Shown: positions 43,981 through 54,914, counted from the stretch's first letter. The stretch: DNA of 64,000 bases from Bacillus sp. ZZV12-4809 (GCF_009849585.1 NZ_VCRN01000018.1:22515-86514); one strand, 5' to 3'. Numbers and translations are program-made. Notes: generated from the sequence alone by a model not told the origin.

Positions 43981-44188
43981 ATCTGTAGCTCCCCATTATG
44001 AAGGCTTTGACAAAGTATATTCATACTTTCCCCTCATAATGACAGTGTTACTCCTATTCGAAGTAACCCCAGCAAGATTAGTTCTGACTCACTAATCATA
44101 CTTCGGCAACATTCCCTTTCGGCTGCGGTCATTGTTGTCATCCTCACTCAGCGTACTCTTGAATACTGCACCTCTACCCCATCGGATA
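43981..44188 (-). ncRNA. Lysine riboswitch (L-box)
   Basis: In the 428-bp gap upstream of the NhaC-family gene the minus strand shows the L-box conserved blocks in order: GGGGTAGAGGTGC, CAAGAGTACGCTGAGTGAGG, GCCGAAAGGGAATGTTGCCG, a stem AGATTAGT...ACTAATC, GCTGGGGTTAC, ACACTGTC and a closing GGGGAGCTAC. An intrinsic terminator follows (43915-43956). A TATAAT -10 box lies at 44207-44212, so the transcript begins close to the aptamer. Lysine binding should favour the terminator and switch the transporter off. Confidence 0.92.
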
Positions 44189-44249
44189 TGATAAGGTTTT
44201 TATGAAATTATAGTAGAATTTTATCAAAATACTAAACTATTTGCAAGTA

Positions 44250-44996
44250 TTATTGGCTTGCCGGTATTTCGATTGATGGCGAGGTTCCTCCTCCGCCATT
44301 GTAAAATTGCGGGACCTTTCCCGGGTAAATGCCATAAGCGGCCAGCACATCTTCCTGTACTGTAATAATTTTGGTGGCAAAAGGAATGATAATTTGGACC
44401 TGAACGTCCAGGCGGACCAGTACCTTCACTTCCACATTATTTATGCCGTGATCCTTTGTTTCAGTTATAAAATTGGAGGTAACAGAACCGACTGCATTAA
44501 ACTTCACTGGAATACGGGGACCCAAGTTACCAAGGAGTGCATTATTGGTTGCCTGGCCAAGCGGAACATAATAGACAATTCCATTTGAGTGCTGCATTTG
44601 CTCCGTATTAATTTCTACGTCTGTAAAAGACTCCAATGCATCCAAATCGCCTTTTTCTGCTTTCTTAATATTATCCTGAACCAGTTCGGTTACTTCCGCT
44701 TTGACTCTGTTCAGCTTTTCCACGTTAATGCTGACAACACCGCTCTCGCTTGCCTCAAACATATCTTCCAAATCCATCACGTTGGTAATTTTTTTGTTAA
44801 TCGCATTGTTTATTACCAATGATGCGATTTTCCTTGTCTGTGAATCTGCATAGCTCATGAGTGTGGGCTTAAGCCCTTCATTAATAATCCAAAGGCCGGC
44901 AGCTGTTGAGATAACGAAGAATACAAAGGTCAAAAGAAATACATAGCGGAATGGAAGAGGACCTTTCCGGGGCAGCCGGCCGCGAAATTTTGCCAA
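44250..44996 (-). CDS. yunB: Sporulation protein YunB
   Basis: 248-aa protein with one N-terminal transmembrane helix (about residues 18-38, FLLTFVFFVISTAAGLWII) and an extracytoplasmic domain. Conserved parts are SYADSQTRKIASLVINNAIN, the PLGQATNNALLGNLGPRIPV stretch (about 145-164) and VRLDVQVQIIIPF. YunB is a sigma-E-dependent protein required for normal sporulation. It is related in layout to SpoIIIAG/YunB-type ring proteins; its molecular role is not settled. TTG start with AAAGGGGGGATTTGTT upstream. A 7-bp inverted repeat overlaps the leader (45009-45036). Confidence 0.9.
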   Translation of the reverse strand: MAKFRGRLPRKGPLPFRYVFLLTFVFFVISTAAGLWIINEGLKPTLMSYADSQTRKIASLVINNAINKKITNVMDLEDMFEASESGVVSINVEKLNRVKAEVTELVQDNIKKAEKGDLDALESFTDVEINTEQMQHSNGIVYYVPLGQATNNALLGNLGPRIPVKFNAVGSVTSNFITETKDHGINNVEVKVLVRLDVQVQIIIPFATKIITVQEDVLAAYGIYPGKVPQFYNGGGGTSPSIEIPASQ

Positions 44997-45066
44997 AACA
45001 AATCCCCCCTTTACATGCTATATGTATGCTGTAAAGGAGGGAACTAGGCTCAAAAATCCAAAATAG

Positions 45067-45205
45067 TTTATCGCAGTCTAACGGGCAATAAGACCGCACT
45101 TCAAGAGTCAACGGAATCAAAGGAGGATAAGTGGGGTCAAACTGCCAGTAAAGGCCCGATTGGTTCAACTAACCATCAAGGGGATAAGCCATCCCCTGAT
45201 TGAAG
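45067..45205 (-). repeat. Structured dispersed repeat, copy B
   Basis: Reverse-oriented copy of the element at 38956. On the minus strand: CTTCAATCAGGGGATGGCTT..., an ATCAGGGGAT/ATCCCCTTGAT hairpin, GGTT/AACC, then GGCAGT-tt-GACC...GGTC-tt-ATTGCC and end GTTAGACTGCGATAAA. It lies right behind the HD-GYP gene stop and could act as its transcript end. Confidence 0.8.
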
Positions 45206-45212
45206 TTTCAAT

Positions 45213-46307
45213 TTATTGTTGTACAAAAGTCGTATCACAGCCCGTAATAACGGAATTCAATTCAGCCCCTAGGTCTGCTTCATATGGCTCAACGTTTCTG
45301 CCCTTTTCTTCAAGTATACGGATGACCGGCCTGTCGCTAAGTCCCGCATTCTGCCGGCAGACAACTCCTTTTCTTCCATCATTCAGCTCAACAGTAATAC
45401 CAACCGGGTACACGGCTACCGCCTGACGGAAAACTTCAATGACTTTCTTATCAAACAGCTTGCCGGCCCCTGCATACAGGACTTCCAGGCCTTCATGCGG
45501 GAGCATAGCCTGCCTGTATATGCGGTTGGATGTAACTGCGTCAAACACATCGGCAATTGCAATAATCTTGCCGAAATCATGAATTTCGTTCCCCTGTAGT
45601 CCGCGAGGATAGCCTGACCCATTCAATCGTTCATGGTGCTGAAAGGCACAATGTGCAACAAGAAGAGGAATTGTCTCTACTTTTCTTAATATATTAAATC
45701 CATCTTCGGGATGCTTCTTAATGGATTCAAATTCTTCAGATGTCAATTTACCAGGTTTCAAAAGGATATCTGCAGGCACCTTCATCTTTCCGACATCATG
45801 GAGGATTGCACCCAGCCCAAGGATTTCAAGTTCCTTCGGCAGGAGCTGCAGCTTCATCCCGATTGCGAGTGAGTAAAGAGTTACGTTCAGAGAATGTGTG
45901 AAAATATAGTGATCATATGAATAAACATCTGATAGGATCGTAAGCAGCTCTTTATTTCCCCTTATTTCACTGATTAGCTGGCGAATCAGCCCTGAGAGCC
46001 TATTTGAAGCATTCTCCACGACCAGAGTGCTAGAAAATTCTTTATTTGCTTCTACTTCCTTTAGAACCGTTTCTATGGTTTCGATAGCCTTTTTCCGCAT
46101 TTTGGGATTCAGAGGGTTCTTATATTGGATATCCTCAGTGCGCTGATCTTTGATATACACATAGGCAATACCCACTTCCTGCAGTTTATTTATTAATTTA
46201 TCAGCCAGCTCCACACCTTCATGCAAAAGGACCTGACCCTTGTCATTATATATAGCTTTGGCCAAAACACTGCCAGTCTCAATTGTATTGGTTGCTGCTA
46301 ATCTCAT
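45213..46307 (-). CDS. HD-GYP domain cyclic-di-GMP phosphodiesterase
   Basis: 364-aa soluble protein. The N-terminal DUF3391-like or small beta domain (residues 1-120) is followed by an HD-GYP domain: IFTHSLNVTLYSLAIG (about 133), ILHDVGKMKVP (HD pair, about 168), KKHPEDGFNIL, AFQHHERLNGSGYPRG (about 216-231) and IIAIADVFDAVTS. The full HHExxxGxGYP-type signature predicts hydrolysis of cyclic di-GMP or related dinucleotides. A C-terminal segment (about 305-364) adds a small beta domain. GGGAGATACAT precedes the ATG. Signal input is not evident. Confidence 0.9.
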   Translation of the reverse strand: MRLAATNTIETGSVLAKAIYNDKGQVLLHEGVELADKLINKLQEVGIAYVYIKDQRTEDIQYKNPLNPKMRKKAIETIETVLKEVEANKEFSSTLVVENASNRLSGLIRQLISEIRGNKELLTILSDVYSYDHYIFTHSLNVTLYSLAIGMKLQLLPKELEILGLGAILHDVGKMKVPADILLKPGKLTSEEFESIKKHPEDGFNILRKVETIPLLVAHCAFQHHERLNGSGYPRGLQGNEIHDFGKIIAIADVFDAVTSNRIYRQAMLPHEGLEVLYAGAGKLFDKKVIEVFRQAVAVYPVGITVELNDGRKGVVCRQNAGLSDRPVIRILEEKGRNVEPYEADLGAELNSVITGCDTTFVQQ

Positions 46308-46498
46308 ATGTATCTCCCATATCCTTTTTTTGCTCTACTTTATATTTCGGGAATTATTTGGTTTCATTTACATTATACGACAAAATTCCTGCATTGGCGG
46401 AAGTTCTTCTCTAAAGAAGAGATTTTTTAGGGAATTCCGATTAATTTTGTTGTGTCATCCTTCAATCCGGGCTGTTTTTTTAATCCGTTATCTATTTC

Positions 46499-46590
46499 TG
46501 TGCGGATAGCCTTTATTTATGTGCGGATAAATTTCTTTCTGTGCGGATAGCCGGCTTTTCTGTGCGGATAACTAATTTTATGTGCGGATA
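46499..46590 (+). repeat. Five-copy TGTGCGGATA iteron-like array
   Basis: TGTGCGGATA starts at 46499, 46520, 46540, 46561 and 46581, all in the same direction. The period is 21, 20, 21 and 20 bp, close to two DNA turns. The 10-11 bp between copies is AT-rich and not conserved. It occupies the gap between the HD-GYP gene and yunC. Confidence 0.9.
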
Positions 46591-46639
46591 GGTTTTTTCC
46601 AAAGATGATAATGTCCCTTAATAGCCTAAATTCCGCTTT

Positions 46640-46744
46640 CTGAGGCTTGGTGCCTGAGCTTCCTGGACGCCCTGCCCCTTCGGAAACTCAGCTGTCCCCG
46701 TTATTTGGGCAGGACACCAAATAACGCTCTCGCACCTTCCTCAG
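46640..46744. repeat. 105-nt element folding as a three-way junction
   Basis: Outer stem CTGAGG-ctt-GGTGC (46640-46653) / GCACC-tt-CCTCAG (46732-46744). Arm 1: CTGAG-c-TTCC (46654-46663) / GGAA-a-CTCAG (46682-46691). Arm 2: GTTATTTGG (46700-46708) / CCAAATAAC (46717-46725). All helices are perfect apart from the listed unpaired bases. Nothing codes here. Confidence 0.75.
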
Positions 46745-46814
46745 TAAACGATTCAACATGCAACATCACTTACGAAAACTCCATAAAAAAAGACAAGCCT
46801 CTTAAGGCATGCCT

Positions 46815-47117
46815 TTAAATCATTTTGAGAAGTGCTTCTTTTCCGATCGTTCCTTTAACAATGCCCAATTCCTCGGCCTCGTAAGTGACAGACTCAAGCG
46901 GGGCATTCAACAGCTGATCTATCGTTTTTACACCGACAGCCCTGCCGGCAATTACTTTACGGTCCTTAAGCTTTTCGTTCAGCAAAGCTACATCCAGGGC
47001 TCCGCACATAATATACCCTTTATCATTCGTTACCACCAGCAGATTAGTCTTCGGCAGCTGCACCGAAACACTCAAAAAAGTGTGGCCACCTATTTCAATC
47101 GGCTTCAAATCAATCAT
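46815..47117 (-). CDS. yunC: YunC (DUF1805)
   Basis: 100-aa protein of DUF1805, with the conserved FLSVSVQLPKTNLLVV (about residues 15-30), GYIMCGALDVALLNEKL (about 35-51) with one Cys, and AGRAVGVKTIDQLL. It forms small alpha/beta homodimers in known structures, but its function is unknown. Start 47117 (MIDLKPIEIGG) has AAAGGAG and GGGTG upstream; the frame is open four codons more without a better site. Confidence 0.87.
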   Translation of the reverse strand: MIDLKPIEIGGHTFLSVSVQLPKTNLLVVTNDKGYIMCGALDVALLNEKLKDRKVIAGRAVGVKTIDQLLNAPLESVTYEAEELGIVKGTIGKEALLKMI

Positions 47118-47179
47118 ACCTGCACCCACTCCTTTCCTTTTCCCTTACACAATATGTACGGACAAGGAAAAGGGTGAAC

Positions 47180-47228
47180 GTGACAGGCACCTATACCAGT
47201 TTGCCGAAGTGGTATAGGTGCCTGTCAC
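47180..47228. terminator. Perfect 19-bp stem hairpin (GTGACAGGCACC repeat)
   Basis: GTGACAGGCACCTATACCA / TGGTATAGGTGCCTGTCAC with an 11-base loop, between yunF and yunC. TTTTAAAA follows on the plus side. The half-site GGTGCCTGTCAC occurs again alone at about 4685-4696, so the outer part is a repeat. It may terminate yunF. Confidence 0.65.
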
Positions 47229-47234
47229 CCGGTT

Positions 47235-48080
47235 TTAAAATAAATCAAGTTGTCTGGGAGCTAGCTGCTGGTATTCGATATTCAGCATTTCGATCATTTG
47301 TTTAGCGTTGTCTGCCGCGTCACCGCCTGAGTTGTTGTTGAAGACGACGTATACATTTTTACATTTTTTCTTGAGCTTTTTTAGATGTTCTGCCCATTCT
47401 GCCAGTTCTTCTTCGTTATAGCGGTAAAGATAGCGGACCTCACGCCAGTTGTCCCCATTCTTTTTCTGCCAGCCGTGAAAATTGCGTCCGTGGAAACGAA
47501 CGAGCACTTTGTCCATATTGGTTGTTTCCAGAACTGTTGGAACTGAACCTTCACCGGCTTGCGGCTCGTCACAGATGCTGTGAATCCATTCTTCCTCTTT
47601 CATAAAGCTTAGCGTGCTTTCCCTAAACTCCGGCCGAAACCATGATTGATGCCTGAACTCCAGAGCACAGGGGATCTCCCCCATCTTTTCCTTGCACCAG
47701 CGAAGATAATCAACATTGGCTTTTTTACAGTCAAACCATGGCGGAAATTGAAACAGCACCATTGCCAGTTTGCCGGACTCAATATAAGGCTCCAATGAAT
47801 CCTTAAACGCCTCAAACATTTCTTCTTTGCTTTCAAAAGGGATCTCTCCTCTTTGATGGCCCGTCATACCCTGATAGGCTTTTACAATGAATTGAAAACC
47901 ATCTGGGGTGTCATTAACCCATTTGGCGGAGTTGCGTTTTGGCTGCACGGCATAAAAAGCAGAGTCCACCTCTACTGTCGGGAAGTGGCCGGCGTACTCC
48001 TTTAATTTATCTCTTGGCGAAATGGCGCCTGGATAAAGGCTATCATGATCGCCCCAGCCTGTTACGCCTATGATAATCAT
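47235..48080 (-). CDS. yunF: DUF72 TIM-barrel protein YunF
   Basis: 281-aa protein of the DUF72 family (TIM barrel, YecE-like). Conserved features: start IIIGVTGWGDHDSLYP, FPTVEVDSAFYAVQP (about residues 34-48), LFQFPPWFDCKKAN, ALEFRHQSWF (about 137-146), and C-terminal VYVVFNNNSGGDAADNA (about 244). The pocket is enzyme-like but its activity is unknown. AACGGAGGTATTTCA precedes the ATG. Confidence 0.92.
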   Translation of the reverse strand: MIIIGVTGWGDHDSLYPGAISPRDKLKEYAGHFPTVEVDSAFYAVQPKRNSAKWVNDTPDGFQFIVKAYQGMTGHQRGEIPFESKEEMFEAFKDSLEPYIESGKLAMVLFQFPPWFDCKKANVDYLRWCKEKMGEIPCALEFRHQSWFRPEFRESTLSFMKEEEWIHSICDEPQAGEGSVPTVLETTNMDKVLVRFHGRNFHGWQKKNGDNWREVRYLYRYNEEELAEWAEHLKKLKKKCKNVYVVFNNNSGGDAADNAKQMIEMLNIEYQQLAPRQLDLF

Positions 48081-48189
48081 TGAAATACCTCCGTTTGGCT
48101 AAGTATTGTCACGATAAACTGAGAACTAATTTTTATATCTCCACTTTAGCAATTTATCCAAAAATAATATACTCCCTGTTACCTATTTT

Positions 48190-48224
48190 AAAAACCCGCT
48201 TACCATGGCCGGTAAACGGGTTTT
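48190..48224 (-). terminator. Terminator of the suf operon
   Basis: AAAACCCG-TTTACC / GGTAA-GCGGGTTTT hairpin with T run, just after sufB. Confidence 0.8.
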
Positions 48225-48237
48225 CATAAATTAGCTA

Positions 48238-49635
48238 TTAACCGATGGAACCTTCCATTTCAAACTTGATCAGACGGTTCATTTCTACTGCGTATTCCAT
48301 TGGAAGTTCTTTCGTAAATGGCTCGATGAAGCCCATTACGATCATTTCTGTTGCTTCTTCCTCTGAAATTCCACGGCTCATAAGGTAGAATAGCTGTTCT
48401 TCTGATACTTTTGAAACCTTCGCTTCATGCTCAAGAGAGATGTTGTCGTTTAGGATTTCATTGTATGGAATTGTATCTGAAGTTGACTGGTTATCCATAA
48501 TTAACGTATCACATTCGATGTTGGCACGGGCACCTTCAGCTTTGCGGCCGAAGTGAACGATTCCGCGGTATGTTACTTTACCGCCCTGCTTGGAAATCGA
48601 TTTTGACACGATCGTTGAAGACGTGTTCGGTGCAAGGTGAATCATTTTTGCACCTGCATCCTGATGCTGCCCTTTGCCTGCTAATGCAATGGAAAGGGTC
48701 ATGCCGCGTGCGCCTTCTCCTTTAAGGATAACTGCAGGATATTTCATTGTCAGTTTTGAACCGATGTTTCCGTCAATCCATTCCATTGTTGCGTTTGATT
48801 CACAAACCGCACGCTTTGTAACCAGGTTGTATACGTTGTTTGCCCAGTTTTGGATGGTTGTATAACGGCAATATGCGTCTTTTTTGATAATAATTTCAAC
48901 AACCGCACTATGAAGTGAGTTGGTTGTGTACACAGGTGCAGTACAGCCTTCTACATAGTGTACATGTGCGCCTTCATCAACTATGATAAGGGTACGCTCA
49001 AATTGCCCCATGTTCTCAGAGTTAATGCGGAAATAGGCCTGCAATGGCGTATCAACTTTAACACCTTTAGGAACATAGATGAACGATCCGCCAGACCAAA
49101 CGGCTGAGTTTAATGCAGCAAATTTGTTGTCTGTTGGAGGGATAACCTTTGCCCAGTGCTCACGGAAAATATCTTCATTTTCGCGAAGAGCCGAATCGGT
49201 ATCCTTGAATACAATTCCTTTTGCTTCCAGGTCTTCCTGCATATTATGGTAAACAACCTCTGATTCATACTGTGCAGAAACACCAGCAAGATACTTCTGC
49301 TCTGCTTCAGGAATACCTAATTTATCAAAGGTCTGTTTAATTTCATCAGGAACTTCATCCCAAGAACGTTCAGTCTTCTCAGAAGGCTTAACATAATACG
49401 TAATTTCATCAAAGTTTAATGACGCTAAATCTCCGCCCCATTGCGGCATAGGCATGTTATAGAAATGGTCCAGTGATTTTAAACGGAAGTCAAGCATCCA
49501 TTGTGGCTCTTCCTTCAATTTTGAAATCTCTTCAACAATTTCTTTTGTCAAACCGCGTTTTGATCGGAAAATGGAAACGTCTTTATCGGCAAAACCATAC
49601 TTATAATCGCCGATCTCAGGCATTTTTTTTGCCAT
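48238..49635 (-). CDS. sufB: Fe-S cluster assembly scaffold SufB
   Basis: 465-aa scaffold on which SufC and SufD help build [4Fe-4S] clusters. N-terminal [20 protein letters not shown], core beta-helix ([14 protein letters not shown], about residue 236-249) and C-terminal [20 protein letters not shown] with conserved His and Cys ([22 protein letters not shown]). Last gene of sufCDSUB. 105 bp separates it from sufU and contains two perfect palindromes. GGAGGAATACGACG precedes the ATG. Confidence 0.97.
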   Translation of the reverse strand: MAKKMPEIGDYKYGFADKDVSIFRSKRGLTKEIVEEISKLKEEPQWMLDFRLKSLDHFYNMPMPQWGGDLASLNFDEITYYVKPSEKTERSWDEVPDEIKQTFDKLGIPEAEQKYLAGVSAQYESEVVYHNMQEDLEAKGIVFKDTDSALRENEDIFREHWAKVIPPTDNKFAALNSAVWSGGSFIYVPKGVKVDTPLQAYFRINSENMGQFERTLIIVDEGAHVHYVEGCTAPVYTTNSLHSAVVEIIIKKDAYCRYTTIQNWANNVYNLVTKRAVCESNATMEWIDGNIGSKLTMKYPAVILKGEGARGMTLSIALAGKGQHQDAGAKMIHLAPNTSSTIVSKSISKQGGKVTYRGIVHFGRKAEGARANIECDTLIMDNQSTSDTIPYNEILNDNISLEHEAKVSKVSEEQLFYLMSRGISEEEATEMIVMGFIEPFTKELPMEYAVEMNRLIKFEMEGSIG

Positions 49636-49662
49636 CGTCGTATTCCTCCATTCATATAGGAA

Positions 49663-49676
49663 AGGGTGTACACCCT
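49663..49676. repeat. Palindrome AGGGTGTACACCCT before sufB
   Basis: 14-bp perfect inverted repeat in the sufU-sufB gap, some 20 bases upstream of the sufB ribosome binding site. Possible RNA hairpin or operator. Confidence 0.6.
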
Positions 49677-49721
49677 ATCATTTCATAGTATTTTAGCACA
49701 CAAGACAGATCATAAAGTATT

Positions 49722-49737
49722 AATCAAACGTTTGATT
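49722..49737. repeat. Palindrome AATCAAACGTTTGATT after sufU
   Basis: 16-bp perfect inverted repeat four bases after the sufU stop codon, without a T run, so not a standard terminator. Confidence 0.6.
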
Positions 49738-49740
49738 GAT

Positions 49741-52719
<2,979 letters not shown>

Positions 52720-52736
52720 AGTGATCCCCCTAACGC

Positions 52737-53522
52737 TTACGCTTCTTGCCCAACTGTTTCGTCTTCAATGCCCAATTCTTTCTTGATCCAATCATATCCT
52801 TCTGCTTCTAAGCGCTGTGCAAGTTCAGGTCCGCCTGATTTTACAACGCGGCCCTGCATCATCACATGAACATGGTCAGGAGTGATGTAGTTAAGAAGGC
52901 GCTGATAGTGTGTGATAATTAAGCAGCCAAATTCTTCTCCGCGCATTTCATTGATTCCTTTAGAAACCACTTTCAATGCATCGATATCCAAACCGGAGTC
53001 GATTTCATCCAGGATAGCGATTTTAGGTTCAAGCATCATTAATTGCAGGATTTCATTACGTTTCTTTTCTCCGCCTGAGAAACCTTCATTTAAATAACGC
53101 TGAGCCATGTCAAGGTCCATTTCCAGGAACTCCATCTTGCTGTCCATTTTGCGGATGAATTTCATAAGAGAAATTTCGTTGCCTTCATCAAGGCGGCTGT
53201 TAATTGCAGAACGTAAAAAATCGGCATTTGTTACGCCGCTGATTTCACTTGGATATTGCATTGCAAGAAAAAGTCCGGCACGTGCGCGCTCGTCAACTTC
53301 CATTTCAAGAACATCTTTACCATCCAATGTGATGCTTCCTTGTGTTACTTCGTATTTCGGATGCCCCATGATAGCAGAAGATAAAGTAGATTTACCTGTA
53401 CCGTTCGGCCCCATGATTGCGTGGATTTCTCCACCTTTAATCTCAAGGTTTACACCTTTTAATATTTCTTTTCCCTCAATAGCAACATGAAGGTCTTTAA
53501 TTGTAAGTACTGATCCTGCCAT
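52737..53522 (-). CDS. sufC: Fe-S assembly ATPase SufC
   Basis: 261-aa ABC-type ATPase. Walker A GPNGTGKST (about residues 37-45), signature NEGFSGGEKKRNEILQL (about 143), Walker B PKIAILDEIDSGLD (about 165), and H-loop LIITHYQRLL. It drives shape changes of SufB-SufD. Start 53522 (MAGSVLTIKDLH) follows GGAGGTATATATT; the frame is open six codons further. First gene of the operon. Confidence 0.97.
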   Translation of the reverse strand: MAGSVLTIKDLHVAIEGKEILKGVNLEIKGGEIHAIMGPNGTGKSTLSSAIMGHPKYEVTQGSITLDGKDVLEMEVDERARAGLFLAMQYPSEISGVTNADFLRSAINSRLDEGNEISLMKFIRKMDSKMEFLEMDLDMAQRYLNEGFSGGEKKRNEILQLMMLEPKIAILDEIDSGLDIDALKVVSKGINEMRGEEFGCLIITHYQRLLNYITPDHVHVMMQGRVVKSGGPELAQRLEAEGYDWIKKELGIEDETVGQEA

Positions 53523-53580
53523 AATATATACCTCCGTCAATAAAAGAAGATTTGTAAACCGGTTTTATCCGCAAATCTCT

Positions 53581-53615
53581 ATTCTCATTTTATTCTCATT
53601 ACAATCTTATAACAA
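53581..53615 (-). promoter_or_regulatory. suf operon promoter with 11-bp-spaced direct repeat
   Basis: TTGTTA (53610-53615) - 17 bp - TAAAAT (53587-53592) on the minus strand. Two TGAGAAT repeats, 11 bp apart (53592-53598 and 53581-53587), lie on both sides of the -10. This is a possible regulator site. The rest of the 333-bp gap (53616-53855) is AT-rich with no frame I can support apart from the terminator below. Confidence 0.6.
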
Positions 53616-53796
53616 ATCAAATATCATAGCAACTCTTTGAGACCATTAACAAACTTTTCAAACGAAAATGTTTAGAAAGCCTGTAAATATAGATTTTATC
53701 ATACAAAACCAATGTCTTCAAAGAGTGAAATCACCGGGATCCAGGCATGTCCTATCTATTTTTTCCCGGTGCTGTAATTTCATGTATTGCAAAAAG

Positions 53797-53825
53797 AAAA
53801 CCAGTGCATCATTGGCACTGGTTAC
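53797..53825 (-). terminator. Terminator of the 53856 gene
   Basis: AACCAGTGC-caatgat-GCACTGGTTTTCTTTTT on the minus strand. Confidence 0.8.
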
Positions 53826-53855
53826 TATTTACTTCATTATTATATATACCTAAAC

Positions 53856-54194
53856 CTAGGAATGAATCTTTCTTTCAAGATCTGCAACTAACCTTTGGCT
53901 TTGAAGGTAATCTTCCTCACGTCTTTTTTCAACTTCCATTCGAATATCATGTTTCCGGCTGTACACTTCATATCCAACTCCATGGGCAGCTTGCATAGCT
54001 TTTTCCATTTCACTCGTGTAGTTCAGCTGTAACTGACTGATAATGAACCAATCCTTTCGGTTTTTATGCTTTTCAGCATTTAGTTTTACATCTAAAATCT
54101 TAACACTCACCATATACCCCGCACAAAGCGGAAAAAACCTGATTTTTTTAGCAATTTCAGGAGTGAGAACCGGTGAAACGCTTTCATATTCCAT
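53856..54194 (-). CDS. Hypothetical protein (112 aa)
   Basis: Protein with a beta-rich N-terminal half (MEYESVSPVLTPEIAKKIRF, then VSVKILDVKLNAEKHKNRKD) and a charged helical C-terminus (MEVEKRREEDYLQSQRLVAD). I do not recognise it. Start is uncertain: the ATG at 54194 has AAGGA very close by, and the frame stays open to 54305, also without a good site. A clear terminator downstream supports expression. Confidence 0.5.
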   Translation of the reverse strand: MEYESVSPVLTPEIAKKIRFFPLCAGYMVSVKILDVKLNAEKHKNRKDWFIISQLQLNYTSEMEKAMQAAHGVGYEVYSRKHDIRMEVEKRREEDYLQSQRLVADLERKIHS

Positions 54195-54383
54195 ATCCTT
54201 AGAATACTGGCTGAATGCTCGGAAATAATGGTTGTTTTGTAAATTTTCTGAAAATATACATCTAAAAAGGCTCTTTTCGAATAAATTGTTTTTTATGCTT
54301 CTCAATGTCGTCCGTTGATTTCCGCTGCAGAATCACACTTTCCACCACAATCTGTAAATATATCCCAATAGAAGCGAACTTCC

Positions 54384-54415
54384 GAAAAAAAAGCCCCTGC
54401 TATTAAGCAGGAGCT
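54384..54415 (-). terminator. Terminator of yurZ
   Basis: AGCTCCTGCT-taat-AGCAGGGGCT followed by eight T residues on the minus strand. Confidence 0.85.
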
Positions 54416-54420
54416 GATTT

Positions 54421-54792
54421 TCAATGATTTTGCTGATTCAATTCTGTCATGGCCTCCTGGACAAGTGTAACCGCCTGGCTCATGGCTGCTCCGCCTCCAA
54501 AAGCCGCTGTTACTCCTACTGCCTCCAGAATTTCTTCTTCAGACGCTCCTTGGTCAATGCAGCCTTTTGTATGGTAAATAATGCAGTATTCATCCTGAGA
54601 ATATAAACTGATTCCTAGCGCGATCAGCTGCTTCTCTTTTTGAGACAAAACTCCTTCCTTAAAGCAGGCTTCAGTAAAAGCATTATAATGCTGTGCCAAA
54701 TCCGGCATTTTATCAGTGAATACACCTAATCCGACTTTATAATCATGAAGGGCTGCTTCTATTGAGTTAGAAGGTTCATGATAATGCTCCAT
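54421..54792 (-). CDS. yurZ: Carboxymuconolactone decarboxylase-family protein YurZ
   Basis: 123-aa AhpD/CMD-fold helical protein. The family core is EKQLIALGISLYSQDEYCII followed by YHTKGCIDQGASEEEILEAV (about residues 52-92). AhpD-type peroxidases need CxxC; here the motif reads C-I-I-Y-H, one Cys followed by Tyr-His, so alkylhydroperoxidase activity as in AhpD is unlikely. Position next to the suf operon matches B. subtilis yurZ. ATG at 54792 after GGAGTGGAGATCG. Confidence 0.87.
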   Translation of the reverse strand: MEHYHEPSNSIEAALHDYKVGLGVFTDKMPDLAQHYNAFTEACFKEGVLSQKEKQLIALGISLYSQDEYCIIYHTKGCIDQGASEEEILEAVGVTAAFGGGAAMSQAVTLVQEAMTELNQQNH

Positions 54793-54879
54793 CGATCTCC
54801 ACTCCATTTCAAATAGTATCATGGTTAGTATGTTTGTTTGCTTTTCTATCTATACAGGGAGCGGGGCTGCTGATCTGCA

Positions 54880-54913
54880 AAAAAAACAGGCGCTGCGAAC
54901 GCCTGTTTTTTTT
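54880..54913 (-). terminator. Terminator of the metNIQ operon
   Basis: AAAAAACAGGCG-ttcgcag-CGCCTGTTTTTT. Confidence 0.9.
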
Positions 54914-54914
54914 C

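Noticed and set aside
46499..46590. CRISPR array
   Set aside because: The unit is only 10 bp, the spacers 10-11 bp and AT-rich, there are no cas genes, and the period matches DNA helical phasing.
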